In this document: positions 62,101 through 64,000 of the stretch, piece by piece | Layout of the letters: each line of letters starts with the position of its first letter | Numbering within the stretch: the stretch's first letter is position 1 | DNA from: Iodobacter sp025352645 | GTDB lineage: Bacteria > Pseudomonadota > Gammaproteobacteria > Burkholderiales > Chitinibacteraceae | Length of the DNA: 64,000 bases | Direction of reading: 5' to 3' | Assembly: GCF_033446605.1 (NCBI RefSeq) | Contig: NZ_JAWQUO010000022.1 | Span: 1-64,000 of the forward strand | The notes under the pieces: model-generated | Databases searched by the model: none | What the model was told of the DNA's origin: nothing | Seen by the model: the letters and a program-made list of their open reading frames with translations, nothing else | Program-made: the position numbers and the translations under genes

Positions 62101-62997
62101 CAAGGTGATATTAGCCTTAAAGACAAAGCGCTGAGCGTGAGTGGTAGGCTGAGAGCGGATGAAGGCGATATTCGCTTTCAATCCAACGATGTGCCACGGT
62201 TATCTGATGATGTAGTGATCAAGGGTAGGGCAAAATCATTGGTTGATGCAGGGCCGAAGCTTTCTCTGCAGATGGATGTTGATCTAGGAAATAATTTCCG
62301 CTTCCGTGCCTATGGCTTGGATGCTCGCCTAACAGGCTTGCTCCGCTTGCGCGCCCAAGCGAATCAAGCACCAACGGCCACTGGCGTGGTACAAGTGGCC
62401 GAAAATAGCGGCAATGTGCGTAGTACTTACAGTGCCTATGGGCAGAAGCTAGAGATTGAACGCGGTATTCTCGCGTTTCAGGGGCCAATCGATAACCCCT
62501 CCCTAGATATTCTCGCCATGCGCCGTGCGCAGGAGGTTGCCGCAGGGGTGCAAGTATCAGGCTCAGCGCTAAGGCCGCGGGTACAGCTCTATTCGGAGCC
62601 TGGCATGCCAGATAATGAAAAGCTAAGCTGGCTCTTGTTTGGGCATGGCTCAGATAGCATGGAGAAATCAGACAGTGCCCTCATGCTGCAAGTTGCCAAT
62701 GCCTTACTCACCTCAGGTGACGGTGGCCCTGGCTTTACCGAAGGGATTTTGGGGCAGGTTGGCTTAGATGATGTGGGCTTTAGCAGCCAAAAAGAAAAAG
62801 ACGGCACCTCTACCCAAGTGGTATCTGTAGGCAAACAGCTTGGCAAAAATGTGAGAGTCTCGCTAGAAAAGAGCGTAAACGGCCTGCGCGATGCGGTGAA
62901 GTTTACTTGGCAGCTCACTAAAGGCTGGTCTTTGGTATCTAGGGTGGGAACGGATGAAACAACCGGTGATGCCTATTACACTTTTACTTTTGACTGA
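59119..62997 (+). CDS. tamB: Translocation and assembly module inner-membrane protein TamB
   Basis: An AsmA-like bridge protein of 1292 residues spanning the periplasm to TamA. One N-terminal membrane helix (about 26-48, LIGLLLFVLIVPVFVLTSTL), a long beta-taco repeat region built of alternating hydrophobic strands, and the C-terminal DUF490 domain (from about 950; GNNFRFRAYGLDARLTG, SWLLFGHGSD, VSVGKQLGKNVRVSLE) ending YYTFTFD. The start codon directly follows the tamA stop. Members of this family also move phospholipids between membranes. Confidence 0.93.
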   Translation: MEPNSLEPTVAAVIPKPRYSLLRRLIGLLLFVLIVPVFVLTSTLAFFDSQIGRDWLVKQVNHSSVAKLHAIDGSLWSSFALRGLVVDTPAMKLAIDKVSLAWSPYSLLARDLSLDDLTIGHLELDIKPSPPDKLPSPPPESITLPIGVHIDRASIKRLSIKGSPDIESIRLKLASNGSFHQLFLDQLRLKLPQADVTLKGDLALAGAQPFTTSGQLTLQGKVENKPLNSQVKLSGELRKLQLQGDIKSEQLKALINARLDVFAPYTYQLLSEGKIELQQLNPAALMPSLPKALLDVTLTMIPLGDQAGSGVLEVKNAMPLTIDQGGLPFTQISSKLSYLKETLTIQSAVLSLLGQGQIKGAGQVSQGQMKLQFELAKIDPAKLWSHQPPASLGGTIQLHGPWLAPDVLAKLEDQQRKVAFDLDMGWLNPKHERRITLRSAKLSRANSSVSLQGEFGLLDSKGVARNDFKLNGEFTGINPAEFVNSPKGVITGQFKLAGALLPVMRADVDYNLQNSRFNGEALSGKGQLRLEETRVSNADLWLALGTNRVDVDGALGSANDTLKLKLNLPQLQLLGPGFAGKASGDAQLKGELLNPQIAAQLSLNSLQTPFGVSVNQAQIDAQLQSDLKGPFQLRAEVSDAKAAGVLLQKLSFKVDGSRAKHHASLLVQGKKEEPPIDLSATLDGGLNEQWAWRGVLQALQVKQPLALNLASPVALEAGAGLLRLGDTRLLMGDTRLHLKHFSWNDGALDTAGDLEQLSVGQWLPLLGRKDLIGNLMLGGRWNLQSKGGLNGMLEIHRQSGDLKYVNASAAPQKFDLQDLKLQINAKQSMINLEGNLSSGRFGQMQASGKALVDAVNWRLAEHAPVDISVKGDLPKLAMLGPLLGPDLSLGGKGNFEVRHSGLLADQQWVGFVNGDNLSIRDGATGLALQDGKVRIALDKRQVVLQQFQFKGGQGSLEAKGSFDLAGPSPSATAQVIANKLTLISKADMLVVMSGQGDISLKDKALSVSGRLRADEGDIRFQSNDVPRLSDDVVIKGRAKSLVDAGPKLSLQMDVDLGNNFRFRAYGLDARLTGLLRLRAQANQAPTATGVVQVAENSGNVRSTYSAYGQKLEIERGILAFQGPIDNPSLDILAMRRAQEVAAGVQVSGSALRPRVQLYSEPGMPDNEKLSWLLFGHGSDSMEKSDSALMLQVANALLTSGDGGPGFTEGILGQVGLDDVGFSSQKEKDGTSTQVVSVGKQLGKNVRVSLEKSVNGLRDAVKFTWQLTKGWSLVSRVGTDETTGDAYYTFTFD

Positions 62998-63018
62998 GTT
63001 TTAAACCTTGTTTTATCT

Positions 63019-63064
63019 AAGCCCAAGGCCACTTACATTGTTAAATGCAAGTGGCCTTGGGCTT
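63019..63064. terminator. Bidirectional hairpin after tamB
   Basis: Perfect 16-bp stem AAGCCCAAGGCCACTT / AAGTGGCCTTGGGCTT. T runs are short on both sides, so termination strength is uncertain. The rest of the gap to 63246 shows nothing. Confidence 0.65.
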
Positions 63065-63246
63065 ATTGCGGCTTAAATTAAGACCCATCCCTATTTTTTA
63101 TGTCAATTTAAGGTGGCGCTCCAATATTCTGCATAGGAAAACGATCTGCGTGATGCGAGGTGTTTTGCTGCAGTGCAAAATAGCAGGTTCTGTGAACGTT
63201 ATATTCGCCTTAGTGAATTCCAAATCACCAGAGCTTGGGGTGTGAC

Positions 63247-63528
63247 TTATGGTTTAAGGATAAAAGTGAAGTCGTCCCGCTCTAGTATTGTGTCGTTAAA
63301 TACCGCTAGCAGCGCTTCGTAATCTTCTCTTCCTAGCGCGGCTTTTGCTTCATCGCCATCTTGCCAAGTGATTTGGATCGGGCCTTCTAGATTGCCGCTT
63401 AGCTCGTCGTAAAGCGCATCAAGGTTGTTCACAAAATCAGTGGAGAAATCAAGCTGTTCTGCCAACTGCTGGTAAACATCTGCTTGTTTGCTGAGGTGCT
63501 TGAGTACTACTTTGTGAGTTATTGACAT
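63247..63528 (-). CDS. Barstar-family ribonuclease inhibitor (immunity protein)
   Basis: 93 residues, no signal peptide. The barstar fold is indicated by LAEQLDFSTDFVNNLDALYDEL, whose Asp pair (37 and 41) matches barstar Asp35 and Asp39 that contact barnase, and by FNDTILERDDFTFILKP at the C-terminus. It overlaps the end of the RNase gene by 10 bp and its Shine-Dalgarno sequence (GAGGTGG) lies inside that gene, so it is translationally coupled. Its role is to protect the cytoplasm from the RNase before export. Confidence 0.88.
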   Translation of the reverse strand: MSITHKVVLKHLSKQADVYQQLAEQLDFSTDFVNNLDALYDELSGNLEGPIQITWQDGDEAKAALGREDYEALLAVFNDTILERDDFTFILKP

Positions 63529-63950
63529 GCTGCCACCTCGGTAAAGGTTTGATAGTGATCGACGGTAATATAACGCGGGCCGTTTTTGTTGAAGACAATC
63601 CGCTTAGCGCCGCGTTTGTTGCCCTGATAGTCTAAATCGGCTTCTTGGTACTGGTTACGTGGCAGGCGGTTTTCACGGTTGCCAAAGCGATCCCCACCGA
63701 TCGATTTTCCCGGCAGGCTTTGCCAGAGCGAAGAGCCAGGTCGCCAGCCAGCGGCTTGAGCCTCTCGTTTTGTAACAAATTTGGCGGGCAGCTGGCCGGT
63801 TTGATTTAGGCTTTTTAGGATGTCGGTAAGCTCGCTAGCATTAGTTGCTGGGCGCAACTGGCGATTTAAGTTTTCTGCCACGCTTTGGCAAGAGGCCGCG
63901 TTAGCCAGGCCACAGCTCATCAGCAGTAAGGCCATTAATGATCGGTGCAT
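63519..63950 (-). CDS. Secreted barnase-type guanyl-preferring ribonuclease
   Basis: 143 residues. Signal peptide MHRSLMALLLMSCGLANA. The catalytic domain follows barnase closely: LPAKFVTKREAQAAGW, PGKSIGGDRFGNRE, YQEADLDY with general base Glu103, KRGAKRIV with Arg113 and Arg117, and DHYQTF with general acid His132. Cys21 and Cys142 could form a disulfide, which barnase itself lacks. ATG follows AAGGA. Export is by Sec; it could scavenge RNA or attack competitors. Confidence 0.9.
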   Translation of the reverse strand: MHRSLMALLLMSCGLANAASCQSVAENLNRQLRPATNASELTDILKSLNQTGQLPAKFVTKREAQAAGWRPGSSLWQSLPGKSIGGDRFGNRENRLPRNQYQEADLDYQGNKRGAKRIVFNKNGPRYITVDHYQTFTEVAACQ

Positions 63951-64000
63951 TGAGTTTCCTTTTCAGGGTTATGTGTAATGTGTTTATTTAAACTACATCG

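Noticed and set aside
1..64000. CRISPR arrays, rRNA genes, prophage or secondary-metabolite clusters
   Set aside because: I looked for regularly spaced repeats, rRNA-like sequence and phage structural or synthase genes and saw none; the only repeats are the palindromic families listed.

Overview
The window looks like a chromosomal segment of a betaproteobacterium of the order Neisseriales (Chromobacteriaceae or Chitinibacteraceae, of the Iodobacter, Deefgea or Chitinibacter kind). This is inferred from gene order (hrcA/nadK/recN; tig-clpP-clpX-lon-hupB-tRNA-Val-tRNA-Asp-ppiD), the secreted chitinase and proteases, type II secretion genes, and the protein sequences as I recognise them; no database search was possible. 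Most of the window is core genome. The accessory material is small: the tail of an IS110-type transposase at the left edge, several families of palindromic intergenic repeats, and a barnase/barstar pair at the right edge.

Layout: 0-6.4 kb, minus strand: a giant DUF2339 membrane protein, the lytic transglycosylase MltB and the heat-shock repressor HrcA. 6.5-10.1 kb, plus strand: nadK, recN (flanked by two copies of one palindromic repeat) and tadA. 10.1-15.3 kb: a secretome island with a GH18 chitinase lipoprotein, an M4 metalloprotease and an M28 aminopeptidase; both peptidases carry a C-terminal PPC domain. 15.4-18.0 kb, minus strand: gspL-gspM-gspN followed by a PII gene; the rest of the type II secretion system is not here. 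18.2-27.5 kb: tRNA-Leu, then the proteostasis block tig, clpP, clpX, lon, hupB, two tRNAs and ppiD. 27.6-33.7 kb: fatty-acid and other metabolic genes, ubiD and a lone cheR. 33.9-35.5 kb: a DJ-1 family gene divergent from a D-2-hydroxyacid dehydrogenase.

35.5-45.3 kb, minus strand, is a chemotaxis operon: cheY, a STAS protein, cheA, an MCP, cheW, cheR, cheB and a REC-EAL phosphodiesterase. A sensor-less MCP carrying a C10 tract lies upstream. 45.7-46.9 kb holds a HAD phosphatase and a YchJ protein. 47.3-55.9 kb is a beta-oxidation cluster: a PsrA-type TetR regulator, fadE, fadL, a FadN-type dehydrogenase/hydratase and a thiolase. PsrA-like palindromes lie at the promoter of the regulator and upstream of fadL, so the regulator probably senses acyl-CoA and controls itself and the pathway.

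56.0-63.0 kb: a chalcone-isomerase-like periplasmic protein, then a long AT-rich gap, then tamA-tamB. The gap contains a small self-contained transcription unit: a 26-codon ORF with a strong Shine-Dalgarno sequence, a promoter threaded with GTAGT motifs at exact 34-bp spacing, more GTAGT motifs after the ORF, and a strong terminator. It is the best candidate in this window for something undescribed. The right end carries a secreted barnase-type RNase with its overlapping barstar gene.
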